This document shows positions 7,333 through 13,391 of a stretch of DNA of 17,621 nt, piece by piece (position 1 is the stretch's first letter; each line of letters opens with the position of its first letter). The notes beneath the pieces were generated by a model, which was given only the letters and a program-made list of their open reading frames with translations, was not told where the DNA came from and did no database searches. Source of the stretch: Actinomycetes bacterium (GTDB lineage: Bacteria; Actinomycetota; Thermoleophilia; Solirubrobacterales; JACPNS01); the NCBI GenBank assembly GCA_023404495.1, contig JAEYBE010000015.1, positions 1-17,621 of the forward strand, given 5' to 3'. Both the position numbers and the translations under genes were made by a program.

Positions 7333-8881
7333 ATGCCTCGGTGATCGAGAGCGGCAGGTAGCCGATCCGATCCGGGTTCGCCGAGTCAAGTCCGTCGACG
7401 ATGTTGCGGAACGTGTTCGCGACCGGCCTCAATTCGTCCACGGCGACCTTGTCGAGGGTGTCTTCCTTGTCGTAGAGGTAGAGCGGTCCTGCGATCAGGC
7501 TGACCGTCGGGATTCCGGCCATCACGAGCCCTGAGACGTCGGTCGGTATGCCGACTGACTGGAGCAGGTCGGCGTTGAGCACCGCCGTGCGCCGCAGGTC
7601 GTTGTCGTAGACCGCGTCCTTGATCATCGAACCAAGGCTCGAGTTGAGGTTCTCGAAAATTCCGCGCGGCTCGGGCATGTTGCTGACGGCGAGGTTGCCG
7701 TTCTTGTCGATCGAGGCCGCCTTTCCGATGTGCTCGATCGCAACCACGGCGACGAGGCGCTGCGGATCCAGCTGCGGGTCCCGGGCAAGCACGTGGCGCT
7801 TGATGAATGCAGCGTGCGCTTGGTACCCGGAGAAGTGCGAGTCGTCGGTCATGAACATCAGCGTCTTCTTGCGCGAGCGCGGCGGAAGGGTCGAGTAGTA
7901 CTTGGCCAGTGCGAGCACTTCGGCGGTGCCGGATCCGTCTTCGACTGCGCCGTCCCAGACCGAGTCGTGGTGAGAGCTGATCACGATCGTGTCATCGCTC
8001 TGACCGGGGATGATTCCGACCACGGAATGCGCCGGTGTCGGTCGGCGCTCTGTCTGGAGCGAAAGCACGGTTCGCGTCGAACCGCCGGCCGCGATACGCG
8101 AGCGAATATTCGCGCCGACCTTCTTGGTGACCCACATGCCCGGCAGCGGGTTGGTCGAGCGGCTGTAGTACTCGTTGTAGTACTTGTTCGAATCGAAGTA
8201 GTCGGCGAGCACACCGACGAAGCCGATGGCGCCATTTTCCTGCGCGTTCTTGAGCGCCGTGCGGTAGTTGGTCATGTACGGGTTCGCCGTGAACAGCGTC
8301 TTCCAGTTGAAGATCGTCAGCTGCGGGTCGTAGAGGTACTCCATGACCGGCAGCATTCCGGCAAGTGGCAGCTGGAAGCGGAGGTTGAACATGACGATCT
8401 TTCCGCGCACGTTCTTGCCCCAGTAGTTGGTCGCGGCGCCGTCACCGACGTCGACGATCGGCGCGTCAAGTCCGCCGGGGGGAGTGCCAAAGCTCCCGGC
8501 GTTGTCGCCGCCGGGATCGTTGGAGAATGCAGCCGGGAAGGCGTCGATGGCCTGGCCGCCGACGCTCAGCGAACTGCTCGTGGCCTTCCATGCGGTCGTG
8601 GTCGACTCCTCGACTCGTACGTCGCTCAGCCCGTACTCGCGCATCTTCGTCGCGACGTAGTTGACCGCGAAGTCGCCGGCCGGCGTCCCCGGACGACGCG
8701 GACCCTGTGAGACGAGGTCTTCAATCGTGCGGTAGATCTCGCTTGTCGAGGGCACCGCCGTCGGAATCGGCGCCGGCGTGCGGGCGTGGCCGGGTGACGC
8801 GAGGACCAGCAGCGTTGCTGCGGCGAAGAGAAGTGTTGCGGCGGCGCTCAGGACGCGGCGGCGAATGTGCTCAGATTCCAT
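7307..8881 (-). CDS. Secreted M28-family metallopeptidase homologue with altered metal ligands
   Basis: The 524-residue product looks like an exported M28 (aminopeptidase Y/S-like) zinc peptidase. Residues 1-33 form a signal peptide: basic start, hydrophobic core, cleavage likely after GHA. A PA-like insert may occupy about 140-275. The M28 core shows H304-H305-D306 (SSHHDSVWDG), D315 (EDGSG) and E383 (VAIEHIG). Two positions differ from the family norm. The usual Glu-Glu pair (catalytic base and metal ligand) reads D346-D347 (TDDSHFSGYQAH). The last ligand, His in the usual 'HT..DT.DK', aligns to Y470 in YDKEDTLDKV. It may therefore be a divergent enzyme with different metal use, or inactive. 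The ATG at 8881 sits 6 bases after a TAGGCT box, suggesting leaderless mRNA. The PucR-type regulator gene lies 104 bp upstream on the same strand. The exact substrate is unknown. Confidence 0.85.
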   Translation of the reverse strand: MESEHIRRRVLSAAATLLFAAATLLVLASPGHARTPAPIPTAVPSTSEIYRTIEDLVSQGPRRPGTPAGDFAVNYVATKMREYGLSDVRVEESTTTAWKATSSSLSVGGQAIDAFPAAFSNDPGGDNAGSFGTPPGGLDAPIVDVGDGAATNYWGKNVRGKIVMFNLRFQLPLAGMLPVMEYLYDPQLTIFNWKTLFTANPYMTNYRTALKNAQENGAIGFVGVLADYFDSNKYYNEYYSRSTNPLPGMWVTKKVGANIRSRIAAGGSTRTVLSLQTERRPTPAHSVVGIIPGQSDDTIVISSHHDSVWDGAVEDGSGTAEVLALAKYYSTLPPRSRKKTLMFMTDDSHFSGYQAHAAFIKRHVLARDPQLDPQRLVAVVAIEHIGKAASIDKNGNLAVSNMPEPRGIFENLNSSLGSMIKDAVYDNDLRRTAVLNADLLQSVGIPTDVSGLVMAGIPTVSLIAGPLYLYDKEDTLDKVAVDELRPVANTFRNIVDGLDSANPDRIGYLPLSITEAYGRILLDS

Positions 8882-8887
8882 GCGCCG

Positions 8888-8893
8888 AGCCTA
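8888..8893 (-). promoter_or_regulatory. Putative -10 box of the M28 peptidase gene
   Basis: Read on the minus strand, TAGGCT ends exactly 6 bases before the ATG at 8881. This is the spacing expected if transcription starts at the A of the start codon (leaderless mRNA). No TTGACA-like -35 is seen at 16-18 bp, which fits a promoter needing an activator at the adjacent inverted repeat. The surrounding CTAGGCTCGGC is also found at the start of the pucR-type gene. Confidence 0.5.
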
Positions 8894-8902
8894 GGCGCGG
8901 GT

Positions 8903-8926
8903 TTTGTGTGACGGTGGACACACAAA
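8903..8926. promoter_or_regulatory. Inverted repeat 1, putative operator of the peptidase gene
   Basis: TTTGTGTG (8903-8910) and CACACAAA (8919-8926) are perfect 8-base inverted arms around an 8-base centre. The centre of symmetry is about 34 bp before the predicted transcription start of the peptidase, so it covers the -35 region. The position suits a transcription factor site; the encoded PucR-type regulator next door is the obvious candidate, but this is inference. Confidence 0.55.
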
Positions 8927-8936
8927 TGCGCCAAAG

Positions 8937-8954
8937 ATTGTGAGAGTTCACAAT
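8937..8954. promoter_or_regulatory. Inverted repeat 2, putative second operator
   Basis: ATTGTGA (8937-8943) and TCACAAT (8948-8954) are perfect 7-base arms around GAGT. It shares the half-site TTGTG/CACAA with inverted repeat 1, and the two centres are 31 bp apart, close to three helical turns. The half-sites resemble CRP/GlxR sites (TGTGA...TCACA), but the spacing is 4 rather than 6 bases, so it is not a standard CRP-type operator. Confidence 0.55.
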
Positions 8955-8957
8955 TGC

Positions 8958-8974
8958 CCGGCCAGTGTGGCCGG
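8958..8974 (-). terminator. Hairpin after the pucR-type gene, weak terminator candidate
   Basis: CCGGCCA-GTG-TGGCCGG forms a perfect 7-bp stem with a 3-base loop, starting 11 bases after the stop of the regulator gene (read on the minus strand). No U-tract follows. It may partly separate the regulator transcript from the peptidase gene downstream. Confidence 0.35.
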
Positions 8975-8985
8975 CTGGGAAGTGA

Positions 8986-10110
8986 TCAGGAAAGCTGCGC
9001 GCGCAGCAGTGCCAGGTGGATTTCAGCGCAGGTGGTGACCGAGCGCAGCGAACACCCGGTCGCCGTCTCGAAGCGGCGCTGGCGATTGCGAACGGTGTTC
9101 GGATGCACAAAAAGCGCGGCGGCCGCCTTCTCTGCACTGAGATCGTGTTCGATCAGCGCTTGCACCGTGAGCAGGCACTCGCGGCCCGCCGGTGTCTCTG
9201 GGGAGAGCGGCCTGACGTAGCGGTCAACCAACGCGTCGCCCAGCGCACTGTCCGAGCGCGCCAGTGATTCCAACGCCAGGTCCTTGACGCCAAATACTCC
9301 AGTCCGCGAGTAGGCCTGCGCCGTGTCGAGAATGCGCGAAGCGACCGCGAACGAACGCGGCAGTTCGTGCAGCCGGCCGATCGGCCCGGTCGCCACGATC
9401 GTCTGGCTGAAGTCCGAGAGCACCGGGGTCGCTGCCGAAAATCCGATCACGTCGCTCTCATGCGGCGCGGCGAGGCCGTTCTCCAGCGCGTCGGGCATCT
9501 TCATGTCGAGCAGCAGCCGACGAGTGTCGCCGTCGGTGCGGCGTGCTCGAAATGCCATGTACTGCGCGCCTGGATCCAGCCCCAGAGCAGCGACGTCGGG
9601 TCCGACGCCGTCGGTCGGGGTGTGCAGCAGGCTGTGGACGAGCGACGAGAGCCGCTGGCTGTCAGCGACGGCAAGCTCCAGCTGCTCGCTGTAGTAGGCC
9701 TTGACCGCGAGTTCGATCGTGGGGCCGACAAACCGCCAGGCCGAACGCGCGAGGTCGAAGACTTGCTGAGCTTCGAGCCGTCCGTCTTCGAGCGACGACC
9801 AGAGTTCGCTGAAGACCTCATCCACAGTGATCCAATAGACCTGCAGCATCGCCTCCAGCGGCAAGCCCTGTTGGGCGCGCGTATGGCCGATGATGGCCAT
9901 CGCCTCGCGGTCTTCATCGCTCAGGCTGCGGCCTTCGATCAGCGCACCCAGCGCCAGCGAGAGGTCGCGCGCGATGCCCTCGGCGACGTCGGCGACCGGC
10001 ATGCTCTCGTAGCCCGGAACCTCGCGAATCGCACGTTCTGCCGAGCGTTCGATGACGCCGGGTATCCGCTGCGCAACCAGCGTGGCGGTTTCGGCCTGCG
10101 TCATCATCAC
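8986..10110 (-). CDS. PucR-family helix-turn-helix transcriptional regulator
   Basis: This is a DNA-binding regulator of the PucR/CdaR type. The 374-residue product has an N-terminal helical domain (about 1-150) resembling the RsbRD_N-type sensor domain found in many actinobacterial PucR proteins. A middle region (about 155-265) may be the GGDEF-like domain of this group. The C-terminal PucR HTH sits at about 312-370, with the recognition segment AALFVHPNTVRNRQRRFE at 331-348. Start candidates are GTG 10110, ATG 10107 and ATG 10104; a TAGGCT box 9 bases before the GTG suggests a near-leaderless start at one of them. It is divergent from rpsO and lies upstream of the M28 peptidase on the same strand. 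Neighbour regulation is plausible given the paired inverted repeats. The ligand is unknown. Confidence 0.9.
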   Translation of the reverse strand: MMMTQAETATLVAQRIPGVIERSAERAIREVPGYESMPVADVAEGIARDLSLALGALIEGRSLSDEDREAMAIIGHTRAQQGLPLEAMLQVYWITVDEVFSELWSSLEDGRLEAQQVFDLARSAWRFVGPTIELAVKAYYSEQLELAVADSQRLSSLVHSLLHTPTDGVGPDVAALGLDPGAQYMAFRARRTDGDTRRLLLDMKMPDALENGLAAPHESDVIGFSAATPVLSDFSQTIVATGPIGRLHELPRSFAVASRILDTAQAYSRTGVFGVKDLALESLARSDSALGDALVDRYVRPLSPETPAGRECLLTVQALIEHDLSAEKAAAALFVHPNTVRNRQRRFETATGCSLRSVTTCAEIHLALLRAQLS

Positions 10111-10119
10111 GTGCCGCCG

Positions 10120-10125
10120 AGCCTA
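10120..10125 (-). promoter_or_regulatory. Putative -10 box of the pucR-type gene
   Basis: TAGGCT on the minus strand ends 9 bases before the GTG at 10110 (12 before the first ATG), giving a leader of a few bases at most. The flanking bases match the peptidase promoter in 15 of 16 positions (10116-10131 against 8884-8899). No clear -35 is seen. Confidence 0.45.
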
Positions 10126-10161
10126 GTCGCGCAAGCTCGATTTCGCCAGCGGGCGGCCTGT

Positions 10162-10167
10162 TACCCT
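10162..10167 (+). promoter_or_regulatory. Putative -10 box of rpsO
   Basis: TACCCT ends 10 bases before the rpsO ATG at 10178, predicting a leader of about 4 bases. There is no Shine-Dalgarno before the ATG, consistent with leaderless or near-leaderless translation. The -35 region is not recognisable. The promoter lies in the 67-bp gap shared with the divergent pucR-type gene. Confidence 0.5.
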
Positions 10168-10177
10168 TTTGCGCCGC

Positions 10178-10447
10178 ATGACAGAACCAAAAGGAAACAC
10201 CGCCGAGATCGTCGGCAAGTTCGGCAAGGACGCGAAGGACACCGGTTCCACCGAGGTCCAGGTTGCGCTCCTGACCGATCGCATCAACCACCTCACCGAG
10301 CACCTGCGCGAGCACAAGAAGGACCACCACTCGCGCCGCGGTCTGCTCAAGCTGGTCGGCAAGCGCCGCCGTCTGCTCGATTACCACAAGTCGCGCGATC
10401 TCGACGGTTATCGCAAGCTGATTCAAGAACTCGGCCTTCGCCGCTAG
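10178..10447 (+). CDS. rpsO: 30S ribosomal protein S15
   Basis: S15 is a primary binder of 16S rRNA (h20-h22 junction) and contributes to an intersubunit bridge. The 89-residue product is full length and carries the family core: DTGSTEVQVALLTDRINHLT (21-40), KKDHHSRRGLLKLVGKRRRL (47-66) and the end YRKLIQELGLRR. The frame is open to a TTG at 10169, but ATG 10178 gives the normal N-terminus (MTEPKGNTAEIV) and sits correctly after the -10 box. The TAG stop shares its G with the GTG start of the peroxiredoxin. S15 often represses its own mRNA; with almost no leader here, any such control would have to act within the coding region. Confidence 0.98.
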   Translation: MTEPKGNTAEIVGKFGKDAKDTGSTEVQVALLTDRINHLTEHLREHKKDHHSRRGLLKLVGKRRRLLDYHKSRDLDGYRKLIQELGLRR

Positions 10448-10899
10448 TGCTGAGCACGGGCGACACGCTCCCTGCGTTCAAGCTGAACACGTTCGAGGGT
10501 GACGAGATCACCCCGGAGTCGCTTGCAGGCAAGCGCTCGATCTTCTGCTTTTACCCCTTCGCCTTTTCTGGCGTCTGCACGGAGCAGTTCCAGGTCTACC
10601 AGGGCGATATCGAGGAGTTCAAGAGCCGCGGGGTGGAGATCTACGCGATTTCGGTCGATTCCACCTACGCCCAGAACGAGTTCAAGAACAAGCTTGGCGT
10701 CATGGACATTGTTTTCGCCGCGGATTTCGAGCCCAAGGGCGAAGTGGCCCGTGCATTCGGCACCTACCGTGACGGCGGATTCAACGACCGATCGGTCTAT
10801 GAGATCAAGCCCGACGGAACGATTGGTTGGTCGGTGAAGATGCCGACTCCGGGCGAATTCCCGGACACGGCCACCGTGCTCGCCGGCCTCGACGGCTGA
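10447..10899 (+). CDS. 1-Cys peroxiredoxin, AhpE/BCP-like
   Basis: Peroxiredoxins reduce hydrogen peroxide, organic peroxides or peroxynitrite through a peroxidatic cysteine. The 150-residue product has the active-site segment FYPFAFSGVCTEQF (35-48), with P37, S41 in place of the usual Thr, and peroxidatic C44. The partner Arg is probably R115 (FNDRSVYEI). There is no Cys five residues after C44, so it is not a typical two-Cys BCP. The end KMPTPGEFPD resembles the AhpE group. An extra Cys is at C34. The chosen GTG at 10447 overlaps the last base of the rpsO stop and gives an N-terminus (MLSTGDTLPAFKL) of normal length. It lies between rpsO and pnp, which are adjacent in many bacteria. The enzyme class is secure; the reductant is unknown. 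Confidence 0.9.
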   Translation: MLSTGDTLPAFKLNTFEGDEITPESLAGKRSIFCFYPFAFSGVCTEQFQVYQGDIEEFKSRGVEIYAISVDSTYAQNEFKNKLGVMDIVFAADFEPKGEVARAFGTYRDGGFNDRSVYEIKPDGTIGWSVKMPTPGEFPDTATVLAGLDG

Positions 10900-10903
10900 A
10901 TTC

Positions 10904-10922
10904 TTGCGGCGCTCCGCCGCAA
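10904..10922 (+). terminator. Hairpin after the peroxiredoxin gene
   Basis: TTGCGGCG (10904-10911) pairs perfectly with CGCCGCAA (10915-10922) around a CTC loop, 4 bases after the stop. No U-tract follows. It may end or pause the rpsO-peroxiredoxin transcript just before the pnp promoter. Confidence 0.45.
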
Positions 10923-10934
10923 ACCTCCTGCTGG

Positions 10935-10940
10935 TAGCCT
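10935..10940 (+). promoter_or_regulatory. Putative -10 box of pnp
   Basis: TAGCCT, of the same type as the other boxes in the window, is 71 bases before the pnp ATG. It predicts a start near 10947 and a leader of about 65 bases. No good -35 is visible at 16-18 bp; the GC-rich hairpin of the preceding gene occupies that space. Confidence 0.45.
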
Positions 10941-10946
10941 GATTCG

Positions 10947-11011
10947 CAATAGCTATCGCCAGATAGACGTAACCACCCGCCCCAACCGGGGGCGAAAGGA
11001 CAGACAACTTC
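10947..11011 (+). promoter_or_regulatory. Structured 5' leader of pnp with ribosome binding site
   Basis: The predicted leader contains two hairpins: CTATC-GCCA-GATAG (10953-10966) and CGCCCC-AACCG-GGGGCG (10978-10994). The second ends two bases before the Shine-Dalgarno AAGGA (10996-11000; 11 bases to the ATG). In Escherichia coli the pnp leader is a target of RNase III and PNPase autocontrol. A comparable layout here suggests, but does not prove, post-transcriptional control. Confidence 0.45.
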
Positions 11012-13306
11012 ATGAGTCGTTTTGATGAGCGCCGCGTAGCGGTGCAGGTCGGTGAACAGGAGATTTCCTTCACCACCGGAAAGCTGGCCAAGCAGGCCGG
11101 CGGATCCGTACTCGTTCAGACCGGAGAGACCGTGGTTCTTGTGACCGCGACGGCCGGCGGCGACCGCGGAATGGATTTCCTTCCTCTGACAGTCGATGTC
11201 GAGGAGCGCATGTACGCCAAGGGCAAGATTCCTGGCTCCTTCTTCAAGCGCGAAGGCCGCTCAGGCGAGAAGGCGACGCTGGTCGCCCGCATGATCGACC
11301 GCCCGCTGCGCCCGCTGTTCCCAGACGGCTGGTCGCGCGACACGCAGATCGTCGCGATGCCGCTGAGCGTTGACGAGATCCACCCATACGACATTCTCGC
11401 GATGAACGGCGCCTCCGCTGCGCTGATGATTAGCGACATCCCGTACACCACACCGATCGGCGCTGTGCGCATTGGTCTGGTCGAGGGCAGCTTCGTCGTC
11501 AACCCGGATGAGGACGCGCTTCTCCCGGAAGGCGAGAGCGAGCTTGACCTCGTGGTCGCCGGTACCGCCGAGGCGATCCTGATGGTCGAGGCCGGCGCCA
11601 ACGAGGTTTCCGAGGAGCAGGTCCTCGAGGCGCTCGACATCGCCCACACCGAGATCAAGAAGATCTGCGCGCTCCAGGAAGAGCTGCGTAAGGAAAAGGG
11701 CAAGGACAAGATCGAAGGCTTTGCCCCCGAGCCCGCCGATCCCGCGATCGCCGAGGCCGTTGCCAGCGCGTTCACCGAGAAGATGACGGCCGCCGTCACC
11801 GTCCCGGAGAAGCTCGAGCGCTACGCGAAGATCGACGAGGTCAAGGACGAGATCAAGGCGCAGTTCCAGCCGGGCGACGACCTCGACGAGGACGCCGCCG
11901 CCAAGTACAGCTCTGATGTCGCCAACGCGGCCAAGGGTCTTGAGAAGGCGATCACGCGCAAGTTGATCGCCGTCGACAAGAAGCGTCCTGACGGTCGTGA
12001 GTCGACCGAGGTGCGCCCGATCGAGTGTGAGGCGGGCATCATTCCGCGCACGCACGGATCGGGTCTCTTCACCCGTGGTGAGACGCAGATCCTCTCGCTC
12101 GCTTCGCTGGGAACCACCCGCGAGGAGATGCGTCTGGACACGCTTGGCCTTGAGACCAGCAAGCGCTACTTCCACCACTACAACTTCCCGCCGTTCTCGG
12201 TCGGTGAGGCTGGCTTCATGCGTGGTCCCAAGCGCCGCGACATCGGTCACGGAGCGCTCGCGGAGCGCGCGCTCGTGCCGGTCATCCCGAGCACCGAGGA
12301 ATTCCCGTACACGATTCGCGTCGTCTCCGAGACGCTCGAGTCGAACGGTTCTTCATCGATGGGCAGCGTCTGCGGCTCGACGATGAGCCTGATGGACGCG
12401 GGTGTGCCGATCAAGAAGCCGGTCTCCGGCATCGCGATGGGTCTGATCAAGGAAGGCGACGAGTACATCGTCCTCTCCGACATCGCCGGCGTCGAGGACC
12501 ACCTGGGCGACATGGACTTCAAGGTCGCGGGTACCCCTGACGGCATCACCGCGCTGCAGATGGACATCAAGATCACGGGCGTGACGCTCGAGATCCTGCG
12601 TGACGCGCTGGCTCAGGCCAAGGAGGGGCGCGCGTTCATCCTCTCCAAGATGTTCGAGGCGATCGACCGGCCGCGCGACGAGATGTCCGAGTACGCGCCG
12701 CGCATCAGCTCGATCAAGATCGACCAGGACAAGATCGGCGTCGTCATCGGCAAGGGCGGCGAGACGATCCGTGCGCTCTGCGAGGAGTTCGAGTCCGAGA
12801 TCAACGTCGAGGACGACGGCACGATTCAGGTCTACAGCGTCTCCGGCGCCCAGGGCGAGCGTTTGATCGACCGCATCCGTTCGATGACCAAGGAGGTCGA
12901 GCTCGGCGACGAGTTCACCGGCACCGTCGTGAAGACGACGACGTTCGGTGCCTTCATCGAGCTGACCAAGGGCACCGACGGCCTGCTGCACATCAGCAAC
13001 GTCAAGCCCGGCGAGCGCGTCGAGACTGTCGAGGACGTGCTTGAGCGCGGCCAGCAGCTCGAGGTGCGTGTGGTCGAGGTCGACGCCGACCGTGGCCGTA
13101 TCGGCCTGCGTCTGTCGGCCGACCCGGCGATCCAGGGCAAGAGCCCGGCGGAACTCGCTGAGATCGGCGCCGGCGGAAACGGCGGCGGTGGTGGCGACCG
13201 CGGCGGCCGTGATCGTGGCGGACGCGGCGGCGACCGTGGTGGTCGTGGCGGAGACCGCGGAGGCCGAGGCGGCGAGCGCCGCCCCCGCGAACGCCAGCGC
13301 GACTAG
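11012..13306 (+). CDS. pnp: Polyribonucleotide nucleotidyltransferase (PNPase) with RGG tail
   Basis: PNPase is a trimeric, phosphate-dependent 3'-5' exoribonuclease that can also add tails to RNA. The 764-residue product has a first RNase PH domain (about 1-150), an all-alpha linker, and a second RNase PH domain (about 330-555) with KRYFHHYNFPPFSVGE and the phosphate-binding GSSSMGSVCGSTMSLMDAG. A KH domain follows (GVVIGKGGETIR, GKGG at 580-583), then an S1 domain (about 632-700, GTVVKTTTFGAFIEL). The last 46 residues (719-764) are Gly/Arg/Asp-rich with repeated RGG units, an extra to the core enzyme. The ATG at 11012 has AAGGA upstream. It has its own predicted promoter and structured leader and ends at a strong terminator. 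Catalytic motifs are intact. Confidence 0.98.
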   Translation: MSRFDERRVAVQVGEQEISFTTGKLAKQAGGSVLVQTGETVVLVTATAGGDRGMDFLPLTVDVEERMYAKGKIPGSFFKREGRSGEKATLVARMIDRPLRPLFPDGWSRDTQIVAMPLSVDEIHPYDILAMNGASAALMISDIPYTTPIGAVRIGLVEGSFVVNPDEDALLPEGESELDLVVAGTAEAILMVEAGANEVSEEQVLEALDIAHTEIKKICALQEELRKEKGKDKIEGFAPEPADPAIAEAVASAFTEKMTAAVTVPEKLERYAKIDEVKDEIKAQFQPGDDLDEDAAAKYSSDVANAAKGLEKAITRKLIAVDKKRPDGRESTEVRPIECEAGIIPRTHGSGLFTRGETQILSLASLGTTREEMRLDTLGLETSKRYFHHYNFPPFSVGEAGFMRGPKRRDIGHGALAERALVPVIPSTEEFPYTIRVVSETLESNGSSSMGSVCGSTMSLMDAGVPIKKPVSGIAMGLIKEGDEYIVLSDIAGVEDHLGDMDFKVAGTPDGITALQMDIKITGVTLEILRDALAQAKEGRAFILSKMFEAIDRPRDEMSEYAPRISSIKIDQDKIGVVIGKGGETIRALCEEFESEINVEDDGTIQVYSVSGAQGERLIDRIRSMTKEVELGDEFTGTVVKTTTFGAFIELTKGTDGLLHISNVKPGERVETVEDVLERGQQLEVRVVEVDADRGRIGLRLSADPAIQGKSPAELAEIGAGGNGGGGGDRGGRDRGGRGGDRGGRGGDRGGRGGERRPRERQRD
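13166..13303 (+). repeat. RGG-encoding imperfect repeat at the 3' end of pnp
   Basis: Residues 719-764 begin GAGGNGGGGG and continue with repeated DRGG, RGG and RGGD units, ending ERRPRERQRD. The bases are imperfect repeats of GGCGG/GGTGG-type triplets with varied third positions, so the protein pattern is kept while the DNA has drifted. RGG boxes are known RNA-binding and phase-separating elements in other proteins; the role here is inference. Confidence 0.75.
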
Positions 13307-13345
13307 TACGTCAAAGCTGCAACTCTGTCGTATCGCTTGATTTGG

Positions 13346-13378
13346 AGCGGGCCGCCTTTGGGTGGCCCGCTTCTTTTT
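13346..13378 (+). terminator. Rho-independent terminator of pnp
   Basis: GCGGGCCGCC (13347-13356) pairs with GGTGGCCCGC (13361-13370) through one G-U pair, around a TTTG loop. A13346 and T13371 extend the stem. The U-tract TTCTTTTT (13371-13378) follows at once. It is the only canonical intrinsic terminator in the window, 40 bases after the pnp stop. Confidence 0.92.
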
Positions 13379-13379
13379 G

Positions 13380-13385
13380 CATACT
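13380..13385 (+). promoter_or_regulatory. Putative -10 box for the SRPBCC-GNAT-M16-dapB operon
   Basis: CATACT, one mismatch from TATACT, ends exactly 6 bases before the ATG at 13392, predicting leaderless mRNA. A weak -35 candidate, TTGGGT (13358-13363, 16-bp spacer), lies in the loop and arm of the pnp terminator hairpin, so terminator and promoter overlap. Confidence 0.5.
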
Positions 13386-13391
13386 TGTGCG

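Noticed and set aside
7730..8710. Plus-strand open frame of 326 codons inside the peptidase region
   Set aside because: It is complementary to the peptidase's conserved M28 core and signal-bearing frame and has no recognisable domain; it is a GC-driven shadow.
8937..8954. A standard CRP/GlxR binding site
   Set aside because: The half-sites TGTGA/TCACA match, but the spacing is 4 rather than 6 bases, so I record it as an unassigned operator-like repeat.
9367..10446. Long plus-strand open frame running into the peroxiredoxin gene, suggesting a larger N-terminus
   Set aside because: The upstream part is antisense to the PucR-type gene and then out of frame over rpsO. Peroxiredoxin homology begins just after the GTG at 10447, which gives the normal family length.
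13166..13303. CRISPR-like or tandem repeat array at the end of pnp
   Set aside because: The repeats are short, in frame and degenerate at third codon positions, encoding an RGG tail; there are no spacers.
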